Shown in pieces: positions 40,868 through 48,515 of a DNA stretch of 64,000 nucleotides; positions within the stretch are counted from its first letter, which is position 1, and each line of letters starts with the position of its first letter. The DNA comes from Agromyces hippuratus (GTDB lineage Bacteria > Actinomycetota > Actinomycetes > Actinomycetales > Microbacteriaceae). The stretch covers positions 1,674,001-1,738,000 of the forward strand of contig NZ_JACCFI010000001.1 in assembly GCF_013410355.1 (NCBI RefSeq). Direction: 5' to 3'. A program made the translations under genes and the position numbers. The notes below the pieces were generated by a model. It made no database searches, was not told where the DNA came from, and saw nothing but the letters and a program-made list of their open reading frames with translations.

Positions 40868-42163
40868 CTAGTTGAGGAGCTCGTTCAGCTTCTCGTCGTA
40901 CTCGGCAGCGAGGTCGGCGACGTCGCCGCCGCCCGAGACCTTGCCGAAGAACTCCTCGAGGATGCCGGCACCCTCGACCGCTGCCCAACCGGGAGCGGCA
41001 GGGGTCAGCTTCGAGCCGGCGGCCGACTCGATGAGCGCCTTCGCGAACTGGTCGTCACCGAGGCTCGACGCGTAGTCGAGGTTGGCCGGGCCGAGCCCGT
41101 TCTCGCCGAGCATCGTCTGGTACTCCTCGGAGAAGATGATCTTCATGAGTTCCTTGGCGCCGGCCTGGTTCTTGCTGGCCGCCGACACGGCGATGTTCGA
41201 TCCACCTGCGAAGACCGGGGCGACGCCGCCGTCGACGCCGGGGAGCACGAAGGTGCCGAAGACGTCGTCGTTCCACGTCGCGATCGTCTTGGTCGAGTCA
41301 GCGGGGTCCGGAGCGAGGTCGCCGATCGACCAGTGCGCCCATCCGGGAGCGATGATCGTGGCGGCTTCGGGCTTGCCGGTGGCGTCGTTGTTGTTGATGT
41401 TCACCCACGGGGTGCTGTCGAACTCGGTGACGGGCGCGTTCGAGGCACCCGTGAAGAGGGCCTGGAACTGCTCGAGACCCTTGACCGACTCGTCGGACGA
41501 GAGGGCGCTGACCCACTTGTCGCCGTCCTTCACCGCGAGCTCGCCGCCGTTGGCGAAGATCCACGAGATGCCGTTGCGCCAGTCGGAGCCGCCGATGTAG
41601 AAGCCCGACTGCGCGTCGGTGCGGAGCGACGTGACGGTCTCCCCGAACTCGTCGAGCGTGGTGGGAACGGTCTTGCCCGCGGCGTCCCAGATGTCCTTGC
41701 GGTAGAAGTTGTAGCGCGAACCGAAGTAGTACGGCAGCGCGTACTGGGCACCGTCGACCTCGCCGACCTCGACGAACGACTTCAGCAGCTTGTCGCCGCC
41801 GAGCTCGTCGTACATGTCGGAGAGATCGGTGAAGGCGCCCGCGTTCGTGAACGTCGGCGACCAGGTGTTGCCGATCTCGGTGACATCGGGGGTGTTCGCG
41901 GCGTCGGGAAGCGCGGTGGTGAGCTTCGCGACCGCGTCGCCCCAGCCCTGCTCCTCGATCGTCAGCTTGCCACCGGTGGCGTCTGCGTACTCGGACTTCA
42001 GGTAGTCGCGCAGCGCGTCGGGCGTGTCGCCGCCCATCAGCCAGAGCGTGATGTTCTGGCCATCTGCAGACCCGTCGTCGGCAGGCTCGCCGGTCGAGCT
42101 GCAACCGGCGAGAACGAGTGCGGCGGCGGTTGCGATCGCCGCGGCAGCGTACTTCCTCTTCAT
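40868..42163 (-). CDS. Extracellular sugar-binding lipoprotein (GlcNAc locus)
   Basis: This 431-residue lipoprotein has the signal KRKYAAAAIATAAALVLAGC with the lipidated cysteine at 21, a Ser/Asp-rich linker and a family 1 solute-binding fold (ITLWLMGGDTPDALRDYL, ANTPDVTEIGNTWSPTF, AQYALPYYFGSRYNFYRKD). It would bind chitobiose or GlcNAc outside the membrane. The ATG at 42163 has GAGAAGGAAA ahead of it. It follows the ROK repressor gene in the same direction with 75 bases between, so readthrough from the repressor promoter and a separate promoter are both possible. Confidence 0.91.
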   Translation of the reverse strand: MKRKYAAAAIATAAALVLAGCSSTGEPADDGSADGQNITLWLMGGDTPDALRDYLKSEYADATGGKLTIEEQGWGDAVAKLTTALPDAANTPDVTEIGNTWSPTFTNAGAFTDLSDMYDELGGDKLLKSFVEVGEVDGAQYALPYYFGSRYNFYRKDIWDAAGKTVPTTLDEFGETVTSLRTDAQSGFYIGGSDWRNGISWIFANGGELAVKDGDKWVSALSSDESVKGLEQFQALFTGASNAPVTEFDSTPWVNINNNDATGKPEAATIIAPGWAHWSIGDLAPDPADSTKTIATWNDDVFGTFVLPGVDGGVAPVFAGGSNIAVSAASKNQAGAKELMKIIFSEEYQTMLGENGLGPANLDYASSLGDDQFAKALIESAAGSKLTPAAPGWAAVEGAGILEEFFGKVSGGGDVADLAAEYDEKLNELLN

Positions 42164-42200
42164 TGCGGTTTCCTTCTCTTGGTTGGGGTGTGGTGCGCCG

Positions 42201-42210
42201 GAACCGGTTC
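42201..42210. promoter_or_regulatory. GAACCGGTTC palindrome ahead of the binding-protein gene
   Basis: A perfect 10-base palindrome about 40 bases upstream of the start codon, in the gap after the ROK repressor gene. It may be an operator. No convincing -35/-10 pair is seen next to it. Confidence 0.3.
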
Positions 42211-42238
42211 GGGTGAACACGTCCGGATGGCGGGTCAG

Positions 42239-43480
42239 CTAGGTGACCCCGAGTTGTCCGGAAAGGACCATGACGGCCGCGCCGCGAAGGACGATGTCCT
42301 CCGCCTGCTCGGACATCCGGAGCCTCAGATCACGGTTGAATTCCGTCATCGTCCGCTTCCGGAGCGTGTCGACGGCGGCCTCGTGGAACACGCCGTCAAG
42401 CAGTTGTGCCGGGCCGCTCAACACGACCTCGGAGAGGTTCAGTGCGCCGACCACGGGTGCGAGCACGATGCCGAGTCGTCGGCCTGCCTCGCGGAGGATG
42501 TCGTCACGAGCGGATGCCGCGGCGCCGGTGCCGCCGAGTTCGGCGAGCTGCGCGGTCAGCCGCGGTGCGGCCACCCATGCCTCGAGGCATCCGTCCCTGC
42601 CGCAGGCGCAGCGGGGACCGCCGTCGGTGCCGACGACGACGTGCCCGATCTCGCCGGCCGCGAAGCCGCCCCCGACGACCGGTCGTCCGCCGATGATCAG
42701 GCCGGCGCCGACACCGTGGCCGACCTTGACGAGCAGCAGGTCGTCCTGATCGGAGGAGCCGTGCTCGGCGAGCACGGCGACGTTCGCATCGTTGGCGACG
42801 TGCACGGGCAGCGCGAAGCGTGCGGCGAGACGGGCCTGCAGGGCGACGTCGCTCCAGCCGAGGTTCGGGGCCGAGCGCACGACCCCGTGCGGGTCGACGA
42901 CACCGGGCGAACCGATGCCGATGCCGAGCACCGGGGTCGAGGTGCGGGCGAGCAGGCGCTCGACGAGCGCCTCGACGAGGAGCACGGCCGACTCGCCGGT
43001 GGCGCCGTCGCGGCAGACCTCGTCGCGATCGATGATCTGGCTGTCGAGGCCGACCACCGCACCGCGGAACACCTCGTGCTCCGAGAGGTCGACGCCGATG
43101 ATGTGGAACGCCTCGCGGTCGACGTCGATGAGCGTGGCCGGCTTGCCGGGGCGGACGTCTTCGCGCTGCCCGAGCTCGATCACGAGGCCCTCTGCGATGA
43201 GGTCGGCGACGAGGTCGGAGATCGTGACCCGGGTGAGACCGGTCTCGCGCGCGACATCCGCTCGGCTCTGCGCGCCGGCCGAGTAGAGGGTCTGCAGCAC
43301 GAGTGCGCGGTTGTGGGTGCGGGCGTGCTCGGGCAGCACCTTGCCGGTGGGGCGGAGGGCGCGCGAGCGGCCGAAGATGACGGCGCCGGGCGTGGCCGCG
43401 GCGCGCAGTTCGGATGCCACCGGGGAGGTGAGGGGCGTCGGCTCCGTGATCGGGCCTCGCCGTGCATCCGTTGCAGTCAC
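42239..43480 (-). CDS. ROK-family transcriptional repressor of the GlcNAc locus
   Basis: This 413-residue protein joins an N-terminal winged helix at about 40-95 (HNRALVLQTLYSAGAQSRAD, then TRVTISDLVADLIAEGLVIE) to a ROK sugar-binding domain with IIGVDLSEHEV, VANDANVAVLAEHGS, GEIGHVVV and the zinc motif CACGRDGCLE. Such NagC/XylR-type proteins release DNA when they bind a sugar or sugar phosphate. The GTG start abuts a 27-base palindrome that is a probable autoregulatory operator. It heads the divergent-free, one-direction GlcNAc locus. Confidence 0.9.
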   Translation of the reverse strand: MTATDARRGPITEPTPLTSPVASELRAAATPGAVIFGRSRALRPTGKVLPEHARTHNRALVLQTLYSAGAQSRADVARETGLTRVTISDLVADLIAEGLVIELGQREDVRPGKPATLIDVDREAFHIIGVDLSEHEVFRGAVVGLDSQIIDRDEVCRDGATGESAVLLVEALVERLLARTSTPVLGIGIGSPGVVDPHGVVRSAPNLGWSDVALQARLAARFALPVHVANDANVAVLAEHGSSDQDDLLLVKVGHGVGAGLIIGGRPVVGGGFAAGEIGHVVVGTDGGPRCACGRDGCLEAWVAAPRLTAQLAELGGTGAAASARDDILREAGRRLGIVLAPVVGALNLSEVVLSGPAQLLDGVFHEAAVDTLRKRTMTEFNRDLRLRMSEQAEDIVLRGAAVMVLSGQLGVT

Positions 43481-43507
43481 GTTTGTTAGTAAACCTTACG
43501 AACAAAC
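43481..43507 (-). promoter_or_regulatory. 27-base palindromic operator of the ROK repressor
   Basis: GTTTGTT and AACAAAC form the outer arms, GTAA and TTAC the inner arms, with a 3-base centre; only the bases beside each GTAA/TTAC break symmetry. It touches the repressor start codon, so binding would block its transcription. The central GTTAG-N4-CCTTAC recurs at 19741-19755 before the GH20 gene. Confidence 0.7.
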
Positions 43508-43542
43508 CCTTCGCAAGTGTTCGCCGCGATTTCGTCGTGGCG

Positions 43543-45423
43543 TTACCGAGTTGTGACCAGGGAGCGGATGCGCCGGTCCGATGCCTCCGACTTCGCGTCG
43601 AGCCGGCCCCCGATCGCCCGGAGCGCCGCGAGGATCGTCACGAGGTCGACCACCTCCTGCAGGAGGGCGCCGATCGTCGCGGGGATCACGCCGAACGCGG
43701 CGATGAGCATCAGCCCGATGCTCACGATGATGCCGAGCCAGATGCTCTGCAACGCGATGCGCACCGTGTCGCGGCCGATCTCGACCGCCTTCGCCGTGCG
43801 CGAGATGTCGTCGACGAGGATCACCGCCGACGCCGACTCGCTCGCCGCCGTCGCGCCCTTCGCCCCCATCGCGATGCCGACGTCGGCCGCGGCGAGCACC
43901 GGCGCGTCGTTCACGCCGTCGCCGACCATGATGACCGGCCGCTCGGCGATCGCCGCGACCTCGGCGACCTTGTCGGCTGGCAGGCAGTCGGCACGCACCC
44001 TCGTGATGCCGAGCTCGGCGGCGATGTGGTCGGCGGTCGCCTTCGCGTCGCCGGTGAGCATCATCGATTGGTGCACGCCGAGCTCGTCCAGGCGCACGAG
44101 CGTGGCCTTCGCGTTGTCGCGCAGGCGGTCGCTCGAGAGGATCGCCCCCGCGAAGCGCCCGTCGACGGCGACGTAGACCGCGAGCTCGCCCGGTGCGATG
44201 CCGGTGCGTTCGGCGCCAGGCGCGTGCTCCTGCACGAACGCGAACTTGCCGACGACGACCTCGCGCTCGCCGAGCTTCGCCGTCACGCCGTTCGTCGCGG
44301 CCTCGCGCGCCCACTCGGCCTCGACGAGCGGCAGACCGCGATGCTTCGCCGCCTCGATCATCGACGTCGCGAGCACATGGGAGGAGTACTGCTCGGCCGA
44401 GGCGACCGCTGCGAGCAGCTCGTCTTCGCCGAAGCCCGGTTCCGGGCGGATCGCGACGAGCGTCGGCGCGCCGTACGTGAGCGTGCCGGTCTTGTCGAAG
44501 ACGGCGGTCTTCGCCGCGGCGAGCTGCTCGAGCACGCCCCCGCCCTTCACGATCACGCCGTTCCTCGCGGAGCGGCTCATGCCGCCGATGAAGGCGACGG
44601 GCGCCGCGATGAGCAGCGGGCACGGCGTGGCGAGCACGAGCACCTCGGCGAAGCGCACGGGGTCGCCCGAGACCCACCACGCCACCCCGGCGAGCGCGAG
44701 CGAGAACACCGTGAACGGCACGGCGTAGCGATCGGCCAGCCGCACGACCGGGGCCTTCGACTCGGCGGCTTCGGTCACGAGGGCAACGATCTGCTGGTAC
44801 TGGCTGTCAGCGGCGGATGCCGCGGCGACGACCTCGACCGCGGACTGACCGTTGATCGAGCCGCTCAGCACGAGGTCGCCCGTGTGCTTCTCGACGGGCA
44901 CCGACTCCCCCGTGATCGAGGACTCGTCGAAGCTCGCCTCGTGCGAACGCAACGTCGCGTCGACCGGCACGATCTCGCTCGGCCGCACGAGCAGCACGTC
45001 GCCGATCTGCACGTCGGCCGCGAGCACGTCGACGATCGCGTCGCCCTCCATGCGATGCGCGTGCTGCGGCGAGCGCGTGAGGAGCGCGTCGAGCTCGCGC
45101 TTCGCGCGGCGGTTGGCATAGTCCTCGAGCGCGGCCCCGCCCGTGAGCATGAGCACGACGAGGAGCGCGGCGACGTACTCGCCGACGGCGACCGTCGCGA
45201 CGATCGCGGTGACCGCGAGGATGTCGAGGCCCCAATGCCCGCGCAGGATGTCGCGAACCATGCCGACGGCCTGCCAGACCGCGACGCCGAGGGCGTAGAC
45301 GCTGAAGATCCACGGCACGGCGGCGCCCGCCCCGGCGAGGGCGAGCACGATGCCGAGCAGACCGATGCCGAGCGTGAGGGTGACGACCCAGTACCTGCGG
45401 GCGAGCTTCAGAAGGCGTGCCAT
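43543..45423 (-). CDS. P1B-type heavy-metal-transporting ATPase with TPC motif
   Basis: This 626-residue pump has the P-type landmarks SSITGESVPVEKH (actuator TGES), DKTGTLT (phosphorylated Asp) and MVGDGVNDAP. The transmembrane metal motif reads LATPCPLLIAAPVAFIGG, that is TPC where classical copper or zinc pumps have CPC. There is no N-terminal metal-binding domain (no CxxC) and no His-rich tail. The C-terminus ends with two transmembrane helices and a short basic tail. The ATG at 45423 is preceded by GAGGGGAGGA. Metal specificity is uncertain. No metal regulator is adjacent. Confidence 0.88.
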   Translation of the reverse strand: MARLLKLARRYWVVTLTLGIGLLGIVLALAGAGAAVPWIFSVYALGVAVWQAVGMVRDILRGHWGLDILAVTAIVATVAVGEYVAALLVVLMLTGGAALEDYANRRAKRELDALLTRSPQHAHRMEGDAIVDVLAADVQIGDVLLVRPSEIVPVDATLRSHEASFDESSITGESVPVEKHTGDLVLSGSINGQSAVEVVAAASAADSQYQQIVALVTEAAESKAPVVRLADRYAVPFTVFSLALAGVAWWVSGDPVRFAEVLVLATPCPLLIAAPVAFIGGMSRSARNGVIVKGGGVLEQLAAAKTAVFDKTGTLTYGAPTLVAIRPEPGFGEDELLAAVASAEQYSSHVLATSMIEAAKHRGLPLVEAEWAREAATNGVTAKLGEREVVVGKFAFVQEHAPGAERTGIAPGELAVYVAVDGRFAGAILSSDRLRDNAKATLVRLDELGVHQSMMLTGDAKATADHIAAELGITRVRADCLPADKVAEVAAIAERPVIMVGDGVNDAPVLAAADVGIAMGAKGATAASESASAVILVDDISRTAKAVEIGRDTVRIALQSIWLGIIVSIGLMLIAAFGVIPATIGALLQEVVDLVTILAALRAIGGRLDAKSEASDRRIRSLVTTR

Positions 45424-45516
45424 GCGTCCATCCTCCCCTCGTTCGCCCGCCCGGTCACTCCCCCGCCCCGGGTGAGCGCGATTCGGGCACGCTGCCGAGC
45501 GGGCGACGGAAACGGA

Positions 45517-45551
45517 ACGGGGGCCGGATGCCATTGGCATCCGACCCCCGT
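45517..45551. terminator. Terminator hairpin after icd
   Basis: ACGGGGG-C-CGGATGCC pairs with GGCATCCG-A-CCCCCGT around an ATT loop: 15 pairs with one mismatch. It lies 16 bases after the icd stop. Confidence 0.8.
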
Positions 45552-45566
45552 CGCGAGGCGTCTCGA

Positions 45567-46784
45567 CTACGCGGCGATGCGCGCCTTCAGGTTGTCAGCC
45601 AGCGTCGCGAGGAACTCCTCGGTCGTCTGGTAGCCCTGCTCGGGGCCGACGAGGAGCGCGAGGTCCTTCGTCATGGCGCCCGACTCGACGGTCGTGATGA
45701 CGACGTCTTCGAGGGTCGCGGCGAACTCGATGAGCTCCTGGTTGCCGTCGAGCTTGCCGCGGTGCGCGAGGCCGCGCGTCCAGGCGAAGATCGAGGCGAT
45801 CGGGTTCGTCGAGGTCGGCTTGCCGGCCTGGTGCTGGCGGTAGTGGCGCGTCACGGTGCCGTGCGCCGCCTCGGCCTCGACGACCTTGCCGTCGGGAGTG
45901 GCGAGCACCGAGGTCATGAGGCCGAGCGAGCCGAAGCCCTGCGCGACGGTGTCGGACTGCACGTCGCCGTCGTAGTTCTTGCACGCCCAGACGTAGCCGC
46001 CCTCCCACTTCATGGCCGAGGCGACCATGTCGTCGATGAGACGGTGCTCGTAGGTGAGGCCGGCGGCGTCGAACTGCTCCTTGAACTCGGTGTCGAAGAT
46101 CTCCTGGAAGATGTCCTTGAAGCGGCCGTCGTACGCCTTGAGGATCGTGTTCTTCGTCGAGAGGTACACCGGGTAGTTGCGCGAGAGGCCGTAGTTCAGC
46201 GAAGCGCGGGCGAAGTCGCGGATCGAGGCGTCGAGGTTGTACTGCACCTGCGCGATGCCGTCGCCCGGGGACTGGTAGACCTCGAACTGCTGCGGCTCGC
46301 CGCCGTCCTTCGGGGTGAACGAGACCGAGAGGGTGCCCTCGCCCTTGAAGAGGAAGTCGGTGGCGCGGTACTGGTCGCCGAAGGCGTGACGGCCGATGAT
46401 GATCGGCTTGTTCCAGCCCGGCACGAGGCGCGGGATGTTCGAGATGATGATCGGCTCGCGGAAGATGACGCCGCCCAGGATGTTGCGGATCGTGCCGTTC
46501 GGCGACTTCCACATCTTCTTCAGGCCGAACTCCTCGACGCGCGCCTCGTCGGGCGTGATCGTCGCGCACTTGACGCCGACGCCGTGCTTCTGGATGGCGT
46601 GCGCCGCGTCGATCGTGATCTGGTCGTCGGTCTCGTCGCGCTTCTGGATCGAGAGGTCGTAGTACTCGAGGTTCACGTCGAGGTACGGGTGGATGAGCGT
46701 GTCTTTGATGGCCTGCCAGATGATGCGCGTCATCTCGTCGCCGTCGAGTTCGACGACGGTGCCTTCAACCTTGATCTTGGACAA
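45567..46784 (-). CDS. icd: NADP-dependent isocitrate dehydrogenase, homodimeric type
   Basis: This 405-residue enzyme decarboxylates isocitrate to 2-oxoglutarate in the TCA cycle. It belongs to the eukaryote-like dimeric subfamily, with VELDGDEMTRIIWQ at the N-terminus, WKSPNGTIRNILGG, the catalytic YEHRLIDDMVA region, KNYDGDVQSD and the NADP motif EAAHGTVTRHYR. The start is TTG, supported by AAGGAG 8 bases upstream and by the family N-terminus SKIKVEG. A palindrome overlaps the expected -35 region. The gene is monocistronic and ends in a strong terminator. Confidence 0.95.
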   Translation of the reverse strand: MSKIKVEGTVVELDGDEMTRIIWQAIKDTLIHPYLDVNLEYYDLSIQKRDETDDQITIDAAHAIQKHGVGVKCATITPDEARVEEFGLKKMWKSPNGTIRNILGGVIFREPIIISNIPRLVPGWNKPIIIGRHAFGDQYRATDFLFKGEGTLSVSFTPKDGGEPQQFEVYQSPGDGIAQVQYNLDASIRDFARASLNYGLSRNYPVYLSTKNTILKAYDGRFKDIFQEIFDTEFKEQFDAAGLTYEHRLIDDMVASAMKWEGGYVWACKNYDGDVQSDTVAQGFGSLGLMTSVLATPDGKVVEAEAAHGTVTRHYRQHQAGKPTSTNPIASIFAWTRGLAHRGKLDGNQELIEFAATLEDVVITTVESGAMTKDLALLVGPEQGYQTTEEFLATLADNLKARIAA

Positions 46785-46852
46785 GAGGGTCTCTCCTTGG
46801 ATCTACTGGGGGAAACGGGGAAGTGTGCGGGCGGTCGGACACGCCGTCTGCC

Positions 46853-46892
46853 AGCTTACCGCGTCGCCCGAATATCTCGACATCGAGAGATT
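46853..46892 (-). promoter_or_regulatory. icd promoter with overlapping palindromic operator
   Basis: On the minus strand TAAGCT (46858-46853) is a good -10 box about 70 bases before the TTG. About 12-30 bases further upstream lies AATATCTCGA-CA-TCGAGAGATT (46871-46892), a palindrome with one mismatch covering the expected -35 position. A repressor site for a TCA-cycle gene is likely; the protein is unknown. Confidence 0.55.
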
Positions 46893-46920
46893 CCCGGGCA
46901 CTTCCGGCGTGCGCGACCGC

Positions 46921-47544
46921 TCAGATCCCGGCCTTGGCGCGGATGTCCGCGAGCAGTTCGTCGATCATGGCGCGCTGGAGCTGCACCGTCGAGTAGGTGC
47001 CCACGACGAGCAGGTCGTCCCCATCGGTGATCAGGCTGTAGGTGAGGTGGTCGGGCGTCGTCCCGCCCGTGTCGGCGAGCAGCACGACGACGCCCGAATC
47101 GGGGTCGCTGAGGTCGGCGAGGCTCACCGGTCCGTCGCACTCGGCGCCGTCCTCGGCGATCTGCTCGACGAGCGCCTGCCAGTCCTCATCGGAGTCCTGC
47201 ACGATCGAGACCGAGAGCTGGGCGGCCATCCACTCGAGGTCGAACATCCGCGAGGCGTCGGGCTCGACCGACACGCCGCCAGAGAAGTCGCCGCCGCACA
47301 CGCCGCGCGAGTCGTCCGCCGCCTGGGCGTCGTCCGCATCGTCGGTCGGTTCGGACTCGACGTCCGGCTGCGCGACCCAGCCGTCCGGCAGGTCCTCGGC
47401 GGTCGGCAGCCGGTCAGCGGCCGAGACGTCGGGCGCCGCGGCGGTCGGCTCGGCGGTCGGCGCCGACTCGGCGCTCGATGCGCATCCGCTCAGCAGGATC
47501 GCCGAGGCGATCACCAGACCCGACCACATGAACCCTCGACGCAT
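46921..47544 (-). CDS. Lipoprotein of unknown function
   Basis: I do not recognise this 207-residue lipoprotein beyond its export signal. The signal peptide ends in LLSGC (C21). An Ala/Pro/Thr-rich linker to about residue 45 and a very acidic domain follow (VESEPTDDADDAQAADDSRG), then a soluble region with a likely alpha/beta pattern (FDLEWMAAQLSVSIVQD, EDWQALVEQIAEDGAE, THLTYSLITDGDDLLVVG-like strand, LQRAMIDELLADIR). Cysteines near 83 and 135 could pair. The layout resembles sensor-domain lipoproteins of actinobacteria. GGAGGAAG precedes the ATG. It is transcribed alone. Confidence 0.7.
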   Translation of the reverse strand: MRRGFMWSGLVIASAILLSGCASSAESAPTAEPTAAAPDVSAADRLPTAEDLPDGWVAQPDVESEPTDDADDAQAADDSRGVCGGDFSGGVSVEPDASRMFDLEWMAAQLSVSIVQDSDEDWQALVEQIAEDGAECDGPVSLADLSDPDSGVVVLLADTGGTTPDHLTYSLITDGDDLLVVGTYSTVQLQRAMIDELLADIRAKAGI

Positions 47545-47660
47545 GACTTCCCGCTTCCTCCGATGACCGACAACCCGCGAGAGACTATCAGCGGCGCGGC
47601 GCGGGGGCCGGCAGCGCGTCTTTGTTGCCTCTCGGCTACCGACGCGGCGGCCCCACGGGT

Positions 47661-47666
47661 TAGCCT
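47661..47666 (+). promoter_or_regulatory. -10 box of a leaderless promoter (GNAT gene)
   Basis: TAGCCT, 6 bases, then the ATG at 47673. No ribosome binding site is seen. Confidence 0.5.
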
Positions 47667-47672
47667 TGGCGC

Positions 47673-48125
47673 ATGGCTGAGCTGAGACTGGAAGATCTGT
47701 CGGCGTCGAACATCGTGGCGGCGAACTCGTTGTCGCTCAAGCCCGGCCAGGAGCAGTTCATCGCCCCGGTCACGTACTCGGCCGAGTCGTCCGTCGTGAA
47801 TCCCGCCACCGCGTGGCAGCGCGTCGCGCTCCTCGAGGATCGCGTCGTCGGCTTCATCCACGGCAACTTCGACCCCGAGAACGAGCACGAGGAGTTCCGG
47901 GCCTGCATCTGGCGCATCAACGTCGACGCCGAGGTGCAGGGCAAGGGCGTCGGCCGTTTCCTCGCGACGGCGCTCGCCGAAGAGGCCAAGCACCGCGGCT
48001 TCAACCGCATCACCGTGCTGTGGGAGCCGGGCGAAGAGGGCCCCGAGGCGTTCTTCCACCGCATCGGCTTCACCGACATCGGCGAGACCGCGTACGGCGA
48101 CGTCATCGGCGCGCTCGAACTCTGA
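47673..48125 (+). CDS. GNAT-family N-acetyltransferase
   Basis: This 150-residue protein is a single GNAT domain. The acetyl-CoA-binding loop reads VQGKGVGRFLATALAEEAKH (the Q/R-x-x-G-x-G/A pattern) near residue 90, preceded by a strand ACIWRINVDAEV and followed by ITVLWEPGEEGPEAFFHRIGF. The N-terminal substrate half (LSLKPGQEQFIAPV, YSAESSVVNP) resembles SpeG/spermidine-type acetyltransferases, but the substrate is uncertain. It is leaderless and closely precedes the alkyltransferase-like gene. Confidence 0.85.
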   Translation: MAELRLEDLSASNIVAANSLSLKPGQEQFIAPVTYSAESSVVNPATAWQRVALLEDRVVGFIHGNFDPENEHEEFRACIWRINVDAEVQGKGVGRFLATALAEEAKHRGFNRITVLWEPGEEGPEAFFHRIGFTDIGETAYGDVIGALEL

Positions 48126-48153
48126 CCCGCACCCGAGCGATCAGGCGCAGCGG

Positions 48154-48471
48154 ATGCCGCAGCAGCACGCCGAGGGGTTCGTCGAGGCCGTGCTCGTGGT
48201 CGTCGCCGACATCCCCGCGGGGCAGGTCGCGACCTACGGCGATGTCGCGGCACTGCTCGGCTCGCGCGGCGCGCGCGCCGTCGGACAGGTGATGGCGCGC
48301 TCCGGCGGCGACGTGCCGTGGTGGCGGGTCGTGCGCGCGGGCGGTCGCCCGCCCGCCGGGCATGCCGAACGGGCCCGCCGGCACTACGTCGCCGAGGGCA
48401 CGCCGCTGCGCCCCACGTCCGACGACGACGGCTACCGCATCGACCTCGCGGCGTGCCGCTGGCGCGCCTGA
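48154..48471 (+). CDS. Alkyltransferase-like protein (MGMT family, active-site Cys replaced)
   Basis: This 105-residue protein is the C-terminal DNA-binding domain of O6-alkylguanine-DNA alkyltransferases: IPAGQVATYGDVAALLG is the winged helix start and ARAVGQVMARS follows. The active-site PCHRV reads PWWRVV (P55-W56-W57-R58). The Cys is replaced by Trp, as in ATL proteins that bind alkylated DNA and flag it for nucleotide excision repair without transferring the alkyl group. The second Trp replaces the usual His, which is unusual even for ATLs. It lies 28 bases after the GNAT gene; its own ribosome binding site is weak. Confidence 0.85.
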   Translation: MPQQHAEGFVEAVLVVVADIPAGQVATYGDVAALLGSRGARAVGQVMARSGGDVPWWRVVRAGGRPPAGHAERARRHYVAEGTPLRPTSDDDGYRIDLAACRWRA

Positions 48472-48515
48472 CCGGGATCCGTCGGCGCTGCGCGACCGAT
48501 CACCGCATCACCTCG

